Shown here piece after piece: positions 9,128 through 21,464 of a stretch of DNA of 64,000 nt. Both the position numbers and the translations under genes were made by a program. Origin of the DNA: Lactarius indigo (Eukaryota > Basidiomycota > Agaricomycetes > Russulales > Russulaceae); assembly GCA_025766275.1 (NCBI GenBank), contig JAFKAC010000002.1, forward strand, positions 3,224,001-3,288,000, in the 5' to 3' direction. How positions within the stretch are numbered: position 1 is the stretch's first letter; each line of letters opens with the position of its first letter. Below the pieces are notes generated by a model, which worked only from the letters and a program-made list of their open reading frames with translations, was not told the origin of the DNA and searched no databases.

Positions 9128-12100
9128 AGTTAATTGTAACAGTGTAATCATGACTCGCTATCGTTCTATGAGAGTCCCAGTTTCGATTCGCACAAGTTAC
9201 GCAATGGCTGACATATGAGCACTAGTCGACTCCGGAGCAACTCATTGTTTCATGAAACCCTCCTTCGCTAAAAGGATGGGGTTAGGAACTAAGCTATTGG
9301 ACGTCCCAAAGAAAATATGGAACATTGATAATACAGAAAATAAATCGGGGCGTATCACTCACTATACGGATGTTGACGTTCAAACTAAAGGCATTCACAA
9401 GGAAATCCGCTTCCTTATCACCGATATAGGCAATGAGGATATCATGCTAGGATACCCCTGGCTCGCTATCTATGACCCACACATCAAGTGGTCGCAAGCT
9501 GCTATACACGAAGATATGCTCCCCATTATCATTCGATCAACTAACCCTTACATCAAAACAACGCCGGTCGTTGCATCAACCATCGTTCAAAACGATAACT
9601 ACGAAGTAGTACACTCCTGTGTTATCACGGATGAGCAACGGCAACAATTCGAAGAAGGATGCCGAATCCGAGCTACCGCCACTGATCTCGCTATCGCCGC
9701 TCAACAATATGTCACCAAAGCTGAGTTACCCCCTGAATATCGAGAGTTCGAACATCTCTTCAGTGAAGAAGCGTCAGATAGGTTTCCGCCCAGCAGGCCC
9801 TGGGATCATGCTATCGAGTTCAAACCAGGAACCGCAGACGCAATTGACTGTAAAATATACCCAATGACCCAAGAAGAGGACAAGAAACTACGCGAATGGA
9901 TCAACGAACAACTAAAGAAGGGGTATATACGACCTTCGAAATCCCCCTATGCATCATCTTTCTTCTTCATCAAGAAGAAGGATGGAAAGTTAAGACCTGT
10001 CCAGGACTACCGGAAGATTAACGCGGTCACCATCCACAACCAATACCCACTCCCTCTCATTTCCAATCTCATCACTGATCTTAGCAACGCTCACATCTAT
10101 ACCAAGCTTGACATTAGATGGGGGTACAACAACGTATGAATCAAGGAGGGGGATGAGGAAAAGGCAGCGTTCAAGACGCGTTACGGCTTATTCGAACCTA
10201 CGGTGATGTTTTTCGGCTTAACCAACTCCCCGGCAACATTCCAGACCATGATGAACTTCATCTTCAGGGATATTATTGCAAAACATGAACAACGGGGAAC
10301 CGTTATTCGGGTGTATATGGACGACATTGGCATCGCTACAGGACTTAATCACTCGTTACCAGGATCACATCGAAGCCGTCAAAGACGTCCTCCGCGTATC
10401 CGCGGAACACGATCTATATTACAAGCTCGAGAAATGCCTCTTCCACTCCCCACGCATGGATTACCTGGGGGTAATCCTTGAAAAGGGGGTGACACGTATG
10501 GACCCTGTCAAAATTTCGGGCATCAAGGACTGGCCCACAGCCAACCAAAGTTAAGGACAGTCCGCTCTTTTCTAGGCTTCTGTAATTTTTACCGACCCTT
10601 CATACGAGGATTCGCAACCAAAGCACGACCTCTTAACAAACTTACACTGCAAAGACGCCGAATGGCACTGGGGACCGAGGAAGGAAAAAGCATTTCAAGA
10701 CCTTAAAGCCCTTGTCACTAGCGAACCCTGTCCTAGCACACCCAGATCTCACCCAACAATTCGAACTAGAAGTCGACGCGTCCGGCTTTGCTACGGGCGC
10801 AGTCCTTCTTCAACGCAAGGCAGATGGTAAACGACACCCCATTGGCTACTTACTCATCTACCCTCAATGAAGCCGAGCGAAATTATGACATTTACGACCT
10901 CGAAACTCCTAGCAATCGTCAAGGCCTTCCGCCATTGGAGACCCCTTTTAGCGGGTTCTCCCCATAAGATCAAAGTATTCTCGGACCACCTCAACCTGCA
11001 GTACTGGAAATCACCACAAAAGATTAGCAGGCGCGTAGCCAGGGAAGTACTTGAACTCTCGGAATACAATTTCGAAGATTCATCACATTAAAGGAACCTC
11101 CAACGGACGTGCTGACGCACTATCGCTGAGGCCGGACTACGATCAAGGAGAAAACGACAATGAAGGAGTAACCGTGTTACCAGAAAGCGTCTTTGCACGC
11201 GCCACCATATTAGAAGAATCCCGACATCCGCACTGGAGACCCGAAGATCCTGCCTGCAGAGATGACACCAGAACACCCCATTTATGAACAGGACATAGCT
11301 AAGTTGAAGCCCTGGGTCGATGCTCACAAGCTAAAGGACATTGAAGGGACGTGGTACAAAGACGGACGCCGAGTAGTCACCGGCGGCATCCATGACAAGC
11401 GCACTATTATCGCCGCTCACCACGACTCCCCTGTCTACGGTCACCCTGGCATTAAACGCACCCTTCAACTTACTGAGCGACACTACTGGTGGCCACAGAT
11501 GAAGAATGATGTCACAGATTACGTCAAAGGCTGCGCAGAGTGCCAGCGGCACAAAGTCAACCTCCGTCCCATCAGAGCACCCTTGCAACCCATTTATCCT
11601 AAACTGGAAGCCTTGCCATTTGAGACCATCACGGTGGACTTTATTACTAAGTTACCCGTCTCTCGTGGCTACGATTCCATTCTAACGATAACCGATCACG
11701 ACTGTACCAAAGCTGCAGTTTTCATCCCCTGCAATGAGGAAATAACGGCTGAAGGAACAGCCGCTCTGTATGTCTCCCACGTCTTCCCGCGGTTTGGACT
11801 CCCCTCACATGTTATCAGTGATCGAGATCCTCGCTTTGCATCCAAGTTTATGCGAGAGATATGCAAAATTCTCGGCATCAGCCAAAACATATCGACCGCT
11901 TATCATCCTAGAACCGACGGCCAATCAGAACGAACAAATCAATGGCTGGAACAATACCTCCATTTCTGGGTAAATGAACGACAGGACGACTGGGTCCATT
12001 ATCTGCCTATGGCAGAATTCACGCATAACAATTGGCCCAACAAAACCACGCGGGAGTCCCCTTTCTTTCTCTTATCAGGGTTCAACCCTCGCGCTGATTG

Positions 12101-12680
12101 GACCGATAGGCCTTCCCCTATCCCACAAGTGTCATTAAGGCTGGACCAGTTCAAACAGGCGCGACAGCGTGCCTTCTCCTGTATGACTCGGGCACAGAAG
12201 TCATGGATCAAGCATAAAGATACGCCCAAGTTCAAAGAAGGAGATCTCGTGTGGCTTGAGGGGCGCCACTTACGCACACACCAGCCAACCGCAAAACTCG
12301 CCGCCAAACGACATGGACCGTTTAAGGTCATCCAGGTGATGTCCCCTGTCAATTATCGCCTCGAACTTCCCACGCAGTGGAGCATCCATGATGTCTTCCA
12401 CATAGATCTTCTCATGCCTTATCGCGAGACACCCACGCACGGACCAAACTATCAGCGCCCACCACCTGATTTGGTTGATAACGAAGAAGAAGTACGAAGT
12501 CGAGAAGATTCTGGACTCTCGGCGGTTCGGCAGAAGACGTCGACTCCAATATCTCAGTGAAATGGAAGGGGTACCCAGACTCCGATAACCAATGGATAGA
12601 TAAGGATGACGTATTCGCCGATGAAGCCTGTTCGGGAATTTAAACATTCTAACCCCGACAGGGAGACGCATATAAGGATG
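9093..12680 (+). pseudogene. Element B pol: protease, reverse transcriptase, RNase H, integrase, chromodomain
   Basis: Domains in order are aspartic protease (LVDSGATHCF, about 9220-9250), reverse transcriptase (KLRPVQDYRKIN; active-site YMDD at 10,314-10,325), RNase H (LEVDASGFATGAVLL, about 10,770-10,810), integrase (zinc region GHPGIKRTLQL...CAECQRHK; core D in TITDHD, D in ISDRDPRF, E in DGQSERTNQ), GPF/Y and chromodomain. The integrase frame 11,262-12,560 (432 codons) is uninterrupted. The rest is broken by TGA at 9216 and near 10,136 and by several one-base insertions between about 10,340 and 11,250 and after 12,490. All catalytic residues I could check are present, but no intact polyprotein is possible as read. 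Confidence 0.93.
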
Positions 12681-13905
12681 GCATCTCATCGTGTTAAGTC
12701 CCCATCATCCATTCCTCTTATGTCCACCACTCGACGCAATGACCAGCTCGCACTCCTCTCCACTCTCGTCAACTGACTCCTCATGCCACGATTGTACAAC
12801 CCTGACTCCTCCAACAACGCCGCAACTGATGGAGCTCCTACCAGAGGCGGTACCTCCATGCAGTATGAGGAAGACGGCCCTATCACTAGGTGAAGAATTG
12901 CACCAGACACTTGCAACGATTCCCTATGCCCATACAGGGAACTCTCGACGACGATCCAGCAACAACTCAACCAGCACCTCCGCCAATGTACGCCCTCACA
13001 AACCCTGACACCGGTGAAGCCCGAAGTCTTCCTCACAGAAGATGAGCTCTTTCGGCTTCAAGCAGCTGTCCCGCGCGGTCAAACCACCCAACGCCATACA
13101 GAAGTACGAACAAGAATGGAAGGAGACTGGCTGGCGCGGTGGCAGCAGGAGCAACTGCATATCGCCGCCTGCCGACGCCGAATGATGAAGGAGCGGAGGG
13201 AGTACTGGACGAAAGATGAGGATGAAGACGAGCTTGGAGACCATTACCCCATCAGGCACAGCATTCCTTAACCATGAATTCTACGCTGAAGATCCAGCCG
13301 CCACTCCCTACCTCGTCGACGCAGCGGGGGGGCCTCTACACCGAGGACGAGTCGCCGTGGCACAAGCAGGCTCATTATACACCAATGGGCGAATGAGACC
13401 CAGCAACCAGGGCCATCGTCCCTGAAGGGTTCCGGGTCAATCGAGGACCCGATTACATTCCGTTCCCGATCAAGCTCCCCAACGGACCGACGGTACAAGC
13501 GTCCCACGTGCAAGTTATCCGTGGAGGGGACCCCTTCGTACTTGGACTAGCTCCGGGGTCTGGCTTCCTTTATGGTAAACCCCTCTACGCCACTCCTCAC
13601 CTCCCAAAGAACAACCGTGCCTTCATCCCACACGAGGAGTATTTCATGCTCCGCGATTGACACCCCACAGATCTGTTGCTCATGCGCATTGGGGACTGTC
13701 ACCCTTACTCAAGAGCTGCGCCGGTTCCGACAGTTCGCCTTTGCTGAAGACCAACTGGAGAAGCGGATTTGGCAGTTGCAGATGGAGAGGGAGATGGTGA
13801 TCTGTGGACAAAAAGGACAGTCTCTATCGATTGGAGCGAGCTAACATATTGGCAAGGATGGAAGATGAAGCAGAACGGATGAGGAAGGAATCAGTGGCGG
13901 ATTAG
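12681..13905 (+). pseudogene. Element B C-terminal extension, frameshifted
   Basis: The same extension follows the chromodomain as in Z and A, but it is cut into short frames by single-base insertions and a CGA-to-TGA change near 13,658. Recognisable pieces are LQAAVPRGQTTQRHTEVRTRME and DQLEKRIWQLQMERE. It ends TAG at 13,903-13,905 and is followed by the polypurine tract GAAAAGGGGG (13,925-13,934). Confidence 0.75.
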
Positions 13906-13937
13906 TGAGGTGGGCCTCACTCCTGAAAAGGGGGTGA

Positions 13938-14446
13938 TGTTACGGTACGGACTTAATGACTCATTACATACGACTCATGACCGGTTATGACTACAGTCCG
14001 GTATCAGCATTAGTCATGGACTCTTACTTCGCATCAGTCAGCATAGTAGTTCGCATGTGATTGTGACTCGTGTATGACTCATTCCTAGGATAGCTGTACT
14101 AGGGTTCGAGCTAGTTACGCTATTGGTTACGTACTATTCCAGCGGCGCTTTAAAGCCCGCGCGTATCTGTATAAGTAGTCGACTCGGAAGACCAAGAGTC
14201 CCCATCTTGGTCTTCTTCAATCCACCACTTGACTCGTCTCTTGTCTGCCTTAGTCTCTAACTAAGTGTGCCTCCACTTCTATCCACCAAGGGATAGACCT
14301 TCTTTATTCCTTTGCTGCAGTGTGTGCCCGCGTGCCCCTGTTCAGCTTGTGTTGGGTTGACACGTGATCCCCATTCGCTTAACCTTCGCTAAGTCGATTA
14401 CGCATATTCAGAGTCCAAGTCGGACTAACGCCAGTGGAGCGTAACA
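13938..14446 (+). repeat. Element B 3' LTR
   Basis: A 509-bp LTR with TGTTAC...GTAACA ends, followed by target duplication GAAAA. Its first 410 bp are identical to the 5' LTR and the last 99 bp differ at eight sites. It carries the same TATA box and hairpin. Confidence 0.96.
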
Positions 14447-14451
14447 GAAAA

Positions 14452-17400
14452 GAAGTCGGGATGTATCACTCATTATACCAATGTAGACGTCCAGACTAAA
14501 GGAATTCACAAGGAAATACAATTTCTCATCACAGACATCGGCAATGAAGATATCATACTAGGATACCCTTGGCTTGCCATATACGATCCCCATATCAAGT
14601 GGTCACAAGCCGCCATCCATGAAGACATGCTTCCCATTATCATTCGATCAACAAACCCCTATATTAAAGAAACATCAGTGGTTGCAACAACCACTGTTCA
14701 AGATGACAAATACGAAATAGTACACTCCTGCATTATCACTGATGAACAGCGACAACAATTCAAAGAAGGCTGTTGAATTAGAGGCATGGCTACTGACCTC
14801 ACCATCGCTGCTCAACAATATGTCACCAAGGCCGAACTACCTCCTGAATATCAAGAATTTGAACATCTCTTTAGTGAAGAGGCGTCAGACAGGTTTCCAC
14901 CCAGCAGGCCCTGGGATCATGCCATTGAATTCAAACCAGGAACTGCAGACGCAATCGACTGCAAAATATACCCCATGACCCAAGAAGAAGACAAGAAGTT
15001 ACGCGAGTGGATCAATGAACAACTCAAAAAAGGGTATATACGACCCTCCAAATCTCCATACACCTCATCCTTCTTCTTCATCAAAAAGAAGGATGGAAAA
15101 TTATGACCTATCCAGGATTACCGGAAGATCAATGCAGTTACTATTTGCAATCAGTACCCGCTTCCTCTTATCTCCAATCTCATTACCAACCTCAGTAATG
15201 CTCACATCTATACCAAACTTGACGTCAGATGGGGGTATAACAACGTACGCATCAAAGAAGGAGACAAAGAGAAAGCCGCGTTCAAAACGCAATACCGATT
15301 ATTCGAACCAACGGTGATGTTTTTCAGCCTAACCAACTCCCCGGCAATGTTCCAGACTATGATGAACTTTATATTTAGAAATATCATAGCCAAACACAAA
15401 GCATGCAGTACCGTCATTCAAGTGTACATGGATGACATCGGTATTGCCACTGGACTTAATTACTCCCTGCAAGATCACATCGAAGCGGTTAAAGACGTCC
15501 TCTGCATATCTGCAGAGCACGATCTTTATTACAAACTTGAAAAATGTCTCTTTCATTCCCTGCGCATGGATTACCTGGGGGTAATCCTTGAAAAGGGGGT
15601 GACACGCATGGACCCCATCAAAATTTCCAGCATCAAGGACTGGCCCACACCAGTCAAAGTTAAGGACGTCCGCTCTTTCCTTGGCTTCTGCAATTTTTAT
15701 TGACCTTTCATACAAGGATTTGCGACCAAAGCACGACCCCTCAACAAACTTACACAAAAGGGAGTTGAATGGCATTGGGGGACAGAAGAAGAAAGGGCAT
15801 TCCAAGACCTCAAAACTCTAGTCACAAGTGAACCCATTCTAACACATCCAGACCTCACGCAACAATTCGAACTAGAAGTTGACACATCTGGTTTCGCGAC
15901 CGGTGCAGTCCTTCTTCAACGAAAGGCAGACGGTAAACGACACCCCATCGGCTACTACTCGTCTACACTTAACAAAGCCGAGCGAAACTATGACATCTAC
16001 AACCTCAAACTCCTAGCCATTGTCAAGGTGTTCTGACACTGGAGACCCCTTTTGGCAGGCTCCCCCCACAAAATCAAAGTCTTCTCCGACCATCTTAACC
16101 TCCAGTATTGGAAGTCACCACAGAAGATTAGTAGGCATGTCGCTAGGGAAGTACTCAAACTCTCAGAATACAACTTTGAGATTCATCACATTAAAGGAAC
16201 CTCTAATGGACGTGCCGATGCACTATCATGAAGACCAGACTACGACCAAGGGGAAAACAACAATGAAGGGGTAACGGTACTACCAGAAAAGGTCTTTTCC
16301 CGTGTGACCACATTCGAAGAACTACAACCCCAACACTGGAGACCTGAGATTTTGCCAGCAGATATGACCCCAGAACACCCCATCTACGAACAGGACCAAG
16401 CTAAGTTAAAGCCCTGGGTTGATGCACATAAACTAAAAAACATCAAAGGGACGTGGTACAAAGACGGACACCAAGTAGTCACCAGTGGTATTCATGATAA
16501 ATGTACCATTATAGCTGCTCACCACGACCCTCCTGTCTATGGCCATCCAGGTATTAAACGTACCCTTCAACTCACAGAACGACATTACTGGTGGCCACAA
16601 ATGAAGAATGATGTCACAGATTACGTCAAAGGTTGTGCGGAATGCCAGCAGCACAAAGTCAACCTTTGCCCTACTTGAGCACCCCTACAACCTATCTACC
16701 CCAAACCAGAAGCCCTGCCATTCAAAACCATAGCAGTAGACTTCATCACTAAACTCCCTGTTTCCCGTGGCTACAACTCCATCCTAACGGTAACAGATCA
16801 CGATTGTACCAAAGCTGCCATTTTTATCCCTTGTAATGAAGAAATAACAGCTGAAGGAACGGCTGCCCTGTATGTCTCCCACATTTTCCCATGATTTGGA
16901 CTCCCCCCCTTGCACATTATCAGTGATTGAGACCCCTGTTTCGCATCCAAATTTATGCAAGAGATATGCAAAATCCTTGGCATCAGCCAAAATATCTTGA
17001 CTGCTTATCACCCCAGAACAGACGGCCAATCAGAATGAACAAATCAGTGGCTGGAACAATATCTCCACTTCTGGGTAAATGAACGACAAGACGATTGGGT
17101 TTGTTATCTACCAATGGCAGAATTTACGCACAATAACTGGCCTAATGAAATCACACGGGAGTCCCCCTTCTTCCTCTTATCAGGGTTCAACCCTTGTGCT
17201 GATTGGACCGATAGGCCATCTCCTATTCCTCAAGTCTCTCTACAACTTGATCAGTTTAAGCAAGCACGACAGCGTGCCTTCTCCTGCATGCCTTGCACCC
17301 AGAAGTCATGGGTCAAACACAAAGATACACCCAGGTTCAAAGAAGGCGACCTTGTGTGGCTCGAGGGGTGCCACTTACGAACACACCAACCAACTGCAAA

Positions 17401-17836
17401 ATTAGCTGCCAAGCACCACAGGCCTTTTAAGGTTGTCCAGGTGATGTCTCCTGTCAATTATCACCTCGAACTTCCCACGCAGTGGAGTATCCATGACATG
17501 TTCCACATAGATCTTCTCACACCCTATTGCAAGACACCCACGCACGGACCAAACTATCAACGCCCACCACCTGATTTGGTCAATAACAAAGAAGAATACA
17601 AAGTTGAGCAGATTCTAGACTCTCAGCGATTTGGCAGAAGACGTCGGCTCCAATACCTCATAAAATGGAAGGGCTATCCTGACTCAGACAATCAATGGAT
17701 AGATAAGGATGACGTATTTGCCAATGAAGCCATTCGGGAGTTCAAACATTCTAACCCCAACAGAGAAATGCATATAAGGATGACCTCTCACCATGATGAG
17801 TCTCCATCATCCATTTCTCCTATGTCCTCCACTTGA
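14452..17836 (+). pseudogene. Element A pol, continued after B
   Basis: This resumes element A's protease and continues through reverse transcriptase, RNase H, integrase and chromodomain. The YMDD motif is at 15,425-15,436. The integrase zinc region reads GHPGIKRTLQL...CAECQQHK. Many stops are CGA-to-TGA or CAA-to-TAA changes, for example near 14,774, 15,104, 15,702, 16,034, 16,676, 16,894 and 17,036. The chromodomain (YKVEQILDSQRFG...YLIKWKGYPDSDNQWI) ends before TGA at 17,834-17,836. Confidence 0.92.
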
Positions 17837-18994
17837 CACAATGACCAGCTCGCACTCCTCTCCACTCTCATCAACAACTCCTCTGCCACACTTGTCAACC
17901 CTGACTCCACCAATGACACCGCAGCCATTAGAGTTGCAACCATCAACAGTGCCACCATGCAGCATGAGGACAATGGGCCTATCACTGCTGAAGAATTGCA
18001 GCAGACACTGCAACGATTCCCTGTGCCCATACAGGGGACTCTCGACAACGATCCAGCAACAACTCAACCAGCACCTCCGCCAATGTACACCCTCACAAAT
18101 CCTGACACCGGTGAGCCCAAAACATTCATTACTGAAGACGAGTTGTTTTGGCTTCAAGCAGCTGTCTTGTGCGGTGAAACTGCCGAATGCCATGCAGAAA
18201 TACGAGCAAGAATGGAAAGAGATGGCGGCGCGGTGGCAGCGGGAGCAACTGCATATTGCCGCTTGCCGACACTGAATGATGAAGGAGCGGAGGGAGTATT
18301 GGACGAAGCTGAGGATGAAGACGAGCTTAGAGACCATTACCCCATCAGGCACGCATTCCTTACACATGAATTCTATGCTGAAGATCCAGCCACCACTCCC
18401 TACCTTGTCAACGCAGCGGGGAACCCTTTCCACAGAGGACGAGTCGATGTGGCACAAGCGGCTCATTATACACCAATGGGCAAACAAGACCCTGCCACCA
18501 GAGCAGTTATCCCTGAAGGGTTCCGGGTCAATCAAGGACCCAATTACATTCCATTCCCGATCAAACTCCCCAACGGACCAACAATACAAGCATCCCATGT
18601 ACAGGTTATCCGAGGAGGAGACCCCTTCATACTTGGACTAGTTCCAGGGTTGTGTTTCCTTTATGGTAAACCCCTCTACACCACCCCCCATCTCCCAAAA
18701 GGCAACCGCACTTTCATTCCCCATGAGGAGTACTTCATGCTCCGCGATCGACATCCTACTGACCTACTACTAATGCGCATTGGGGATGTCACCCTCGCTC
18801 AAGAGCTACACCGGTTCCGGCAGTTTGCCTTTGCCAAGGACCAATTGGAGAGGTGGATTAGGCAGTTGCAGGAGGAGAAGTACATGGTAACTGAGGATAA
18901 GAAGGACAGTCTCTATCGTCTCGAAAGGGCTAACATATTGATGCAGATGGAGGATGAAGCGGAGAAGATGAGACAGGAATTGAAAGCGGACTAG
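17837..18994 (+). pseudogene. Element A C-terminal extension, longest uninterrupted copy
   Basis: It is in the same frame as the integrase and chromodomain. After the TGA at 17,834 the frame is open for 345 codons (17,957-18,994), the best-preserved copy of the extension here. The N-terminal part is acidic and Pro/Thr-rich. The middle has HAFLTHEFYAEDP and PEGFRVNQGPNYIPFPIK. The C-terminus has about 70 residues with alternating charge and heptad-like Leu/Ile spacing (RFRQFAFAKDQLERWIRQLQ; SLYRLERANILMQMEDEAEK), suggesting a coiled coil. No known domain is recognised. It is better preserved than the rest of this element, which may be chance. Confidence 0.75.
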
Positions 18995-19026
18995 TGAGGT
19001 GGGCCTCACTCCTGAAAAGGGGGTGA

Positions 19027-19535
19027 TGTTATGGTACGAACTGATTGTACATTGTGGATGACTCATGGCCGGTTATGACTACAGCCTGACAGTAGTATTA
19101 GTCATGGACTTTTACATCGCATCAGTCAGCATGGTAGTTCGCATGTGATTACAACTCATGTATGACTCATTCCTAGGATAGCTGTACTAGGGTTTGAGCT
19201 AGTTACACTATTGGTTCTCTACTATTCCAGTGGCGCTTTAAAGCCTGTGCGTATCTGTATAAGTAGTTGTTTCAGAAGACCAAGAGTCCCCATCTTGGTC
19301 TTCTTCAATCCACCCTATTGACTCGTCTCTTGATTGCCTTAGTCTTGGACTAAGTGTGCTTCCACTTCTATCCACCAAGGGATAGTCTTCTTGCATCTTT
19401 TGCTGCAGCGTGTGCCTAAAGTGCCCCTGTTCAGCTTGCATTGGGTTGACACGTGATCCCCATTCGCCCAGTTTTTGCTAAGTCAATTATGCCTACCTCA
19501 TATCCAAGTTGGACTCACGCCGGTGGAGCGTAACA
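19027..19535 (+). repeat. Element A 3' LTR
   Basis: A 509-bp LTR, TGTTAT...GTAACA, with target duplication CTTAT at 19,536-19,540. It has the same TATA box and hairpin as the 5' copy, from which it differs by roughly 28 transitions. Confidence 0.95.
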
Positions 19536-19540
19536 CTTAT

Positions 19541-19916
19541 GTTATGTCTAAGCTAATGTATTGAAGCCTCGATCTTATGCACACGAGACGCAATATACTC
19601 GCACATGAGGTCGACCACCCACCGAAATGATATTTGCTACCTCAGCGACATGCCTCACCTGACTGAGGTGACCCAGATTGGCCAAGATCTAACTAATGGT
19701 AATTGGGTCATCTTCCAATTCGCAGGTCAGTCCTCAAATTAACAGAACGTGCCGTGATCTAAACACAGTGTTGATATCACGCTGTTGTAACTTGAGCGTT
19801 AGTGATACAGTTGTCAACCTGCTATTGTTCTGACTTCAATTCCAAGTTTAGTGCCTGCGATCAATGTTCCGACGTCCCAACACTGGACTTTTATAAACAC
19901 AATCCCATTGTTCTAT

Positions 19917-19950
<34 letters not shown>

Positions 19951-21430
19951 GTCACTCCTTCAGCCCCTCCCTTGCAACCATGCAGATAGACAACAACAAC
20001 ACCGATTCCCCGCAACCTGGCACTTAGCCTTTGTTCGTAGGGTCATCCGACCTCATCGTATCATCCACTCTTTCATTGTGTCATCATTTTTCTTTTCACA
20101 TGTCAACTTACTTTGCCCATAGGACGCCCAGCCACACCACACTTTTATCTCCATGCATGCACTGTCATCAGCTACAACCCTGGCCTTTGTTCACGTTCCT
20201 TACCTTCATATCGAACACCTTTGTCTTTGTCTCGGCCACTTGTGCCCTATGCCTTGATTCCACATCTCAACTCAGTTCCCACCAATCCCACTTACTCTCT
20301 TTTTTTCATAACTTACCTTCTTACCTTACCCTTTCTGTGGTAGCTACGGGTTCACCTGTATTTAAACCACATCTCCCTGCTGAATGGGCCAGTGCTCAGT
20401 TGCCTTAGTTTCCCCCATCACTCTGTGTGCTTATCCCGGAAGTCAGGCCCTACCACGGGCACTCGAAGGACCAAGCCCACAAGTCATAGTCTCATCTCAT
20501 CTTGCCTCACTCTTGCGCGTTCTCGGGTCAACTCCCCTTGGTCCTTGACACTTCTCTTCCTCCTGTCTCACCGCTGCAGAATCCGCTCTGCTTCAGACTC
20601 ACATGGACTCAGCTCCGTAGGGTGTCACACCCCTCAAGTCACCACCTACTTCCTCCTCATTGCATGCAAGCTCATAGTTGGCACCTCCACCCTAGGCTTT
20701 GCCACAAGACCCGTCACAACATCATCCTCACGACGCCATCCCAACACGGCATGCAAGCCCCCACAACACCGTGCAAAAATCCCGCTGCAACACCAATGTG
20801 AGTTCTGCCCCAATGCAAGCTGCAAACGACAACGACAACTAGGCCACTACAGCGACAGTGGTTACGACTCGGACAACTATGCACCGACAACGGTGAGGAC
20901 AACGATGGGCATGGCTAGTAAGTATCAGTAGCACCTTTAATATAATATGTAACTACAGTCCTACAAACCCGCAATGGGTTCAAAAACCCACTGAAATTGT
21001 GTCAGCCTGTATCCTGACCTGTTGAAATGCCTTGTGATGTTCTGATGTCAGGTGAATGTTGTGAGTTGTGAGTTGAGATTTTGATGTCACAAGTCTGGAT
21101 GTCTTGAGTCATTGACTTGCAACATTCCGATGTCAGATGATGCACTGGATATCCCCTTGATGAAATGTGAGGAATTATATGGATTACATTCAAATTATAT
21201 TCTGCAGTATCATCAAGATGAATGACCCAAAATCATTGCCAATGAACAAGTTGATCACATGCTAACATTATAGGTAATTACATTGTGAATTTAATTACAA
21301 AATATCCAGGACCAATACCCGTTTTTCATTGTGAAGTACATTGTAAATAAGCTCATGCTGTCTTATGCAATGACACTTTAGCTTTTTTTTTAATTATCTT
21401 CCTCATAAAATTAACATAAAAATCAATGTA
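19541..21430. other. Spacer between elements A and C, no gene recognised
   Basis: About 1.9 kb without a supportable gene. ORFs at 19,802-20,931 are Ser/Pro/Leu-rich and low in complexity. From about 20,930 the DNA becomes AT-rich, with several GATGTCA words (21,040-21,135). No LTR ends or target duplications were found. Coding similarity to the Gypsy family begins only at about 21,465. Confidence 0.5.
19918..19949. repeat. (CT)n microsatellite
   Basis: An uninterrupted dinucleotide tract of about 15 CT units. Confidence 0.9.
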
Positions 21431-21464
21431 ACATCCCAAAATGCCCACAGTGAGATCTATCCAA

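Larger units (their letters stand above)
6678..14446 (+). mobile_element. Element B: full-length Ty3/Gypsy chromovirus nested in A
   Basis: A 7769-bp element with two 509-bp LTRs and a perfect 5-bp target duplication, GAAAA at 6673-6677 and 14,447-14,451. It interrupts element A's protease and is therefore younger than A. The LTRs are identical over their first 410 bp and differ at 8 sites within the last 99 bp. CpG sites are largely kept, unlike in A. Coding is nevertheless broken, mostly by single-base insertions (gag near 7835; pol from about 10,340 to 11,250 and after 12,490), and the zinc knuckle is deleted. Confidence 0.96.
3952..19535 (+). mobile_element. Element A: Ty3/Gypsy chromovirus, split by nested element B
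   Basis: Element A is bounded by two 509-bp LTRs (3952-4460 and 19,027-19,535). Its 5-bp target duplications are CTTAC (3947-3951) and CTTAT (19,536-19,540), one transition apart. Removing the B insertion leaves about 7.8 kb, close to B's own 7.77 kb. The order is LTR, PBS, gag, protease (interrupted at 6677), remaining protease from 14,452, reverse transcriptase, RNase H, integrase, chromodomain, extension, polypurine tract, LTR. By eye the two LTRs differ at about 28 positions, all transitions and largely CpG to TpG/CpA, which marks an old insertion decayed by methylation-linked deamination or a RIP-like process. Confidence 0.95.

Noticed and set aside
9216..9218. Reassignment of TGA as a sense codon
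   Set aside because: All host genes use TGA or TAG/TAA as normal stops, and most element TGAs correspond to CGA in sister copies.
17807..18598. A 263-codon open frame on the minus strand of element A
   Set aside because: It lies antisense to the conserved plus-strand extension. Its frame is broken in the other copies, while the plus-strand protein is conserved between subfamilies.
20390..20931. Overlapping Ser/Thr/Pro-rich ORFs between elements A and C
   Set aside because: Low-complexity sequence without conserved motifs, introns or a consistent frame.
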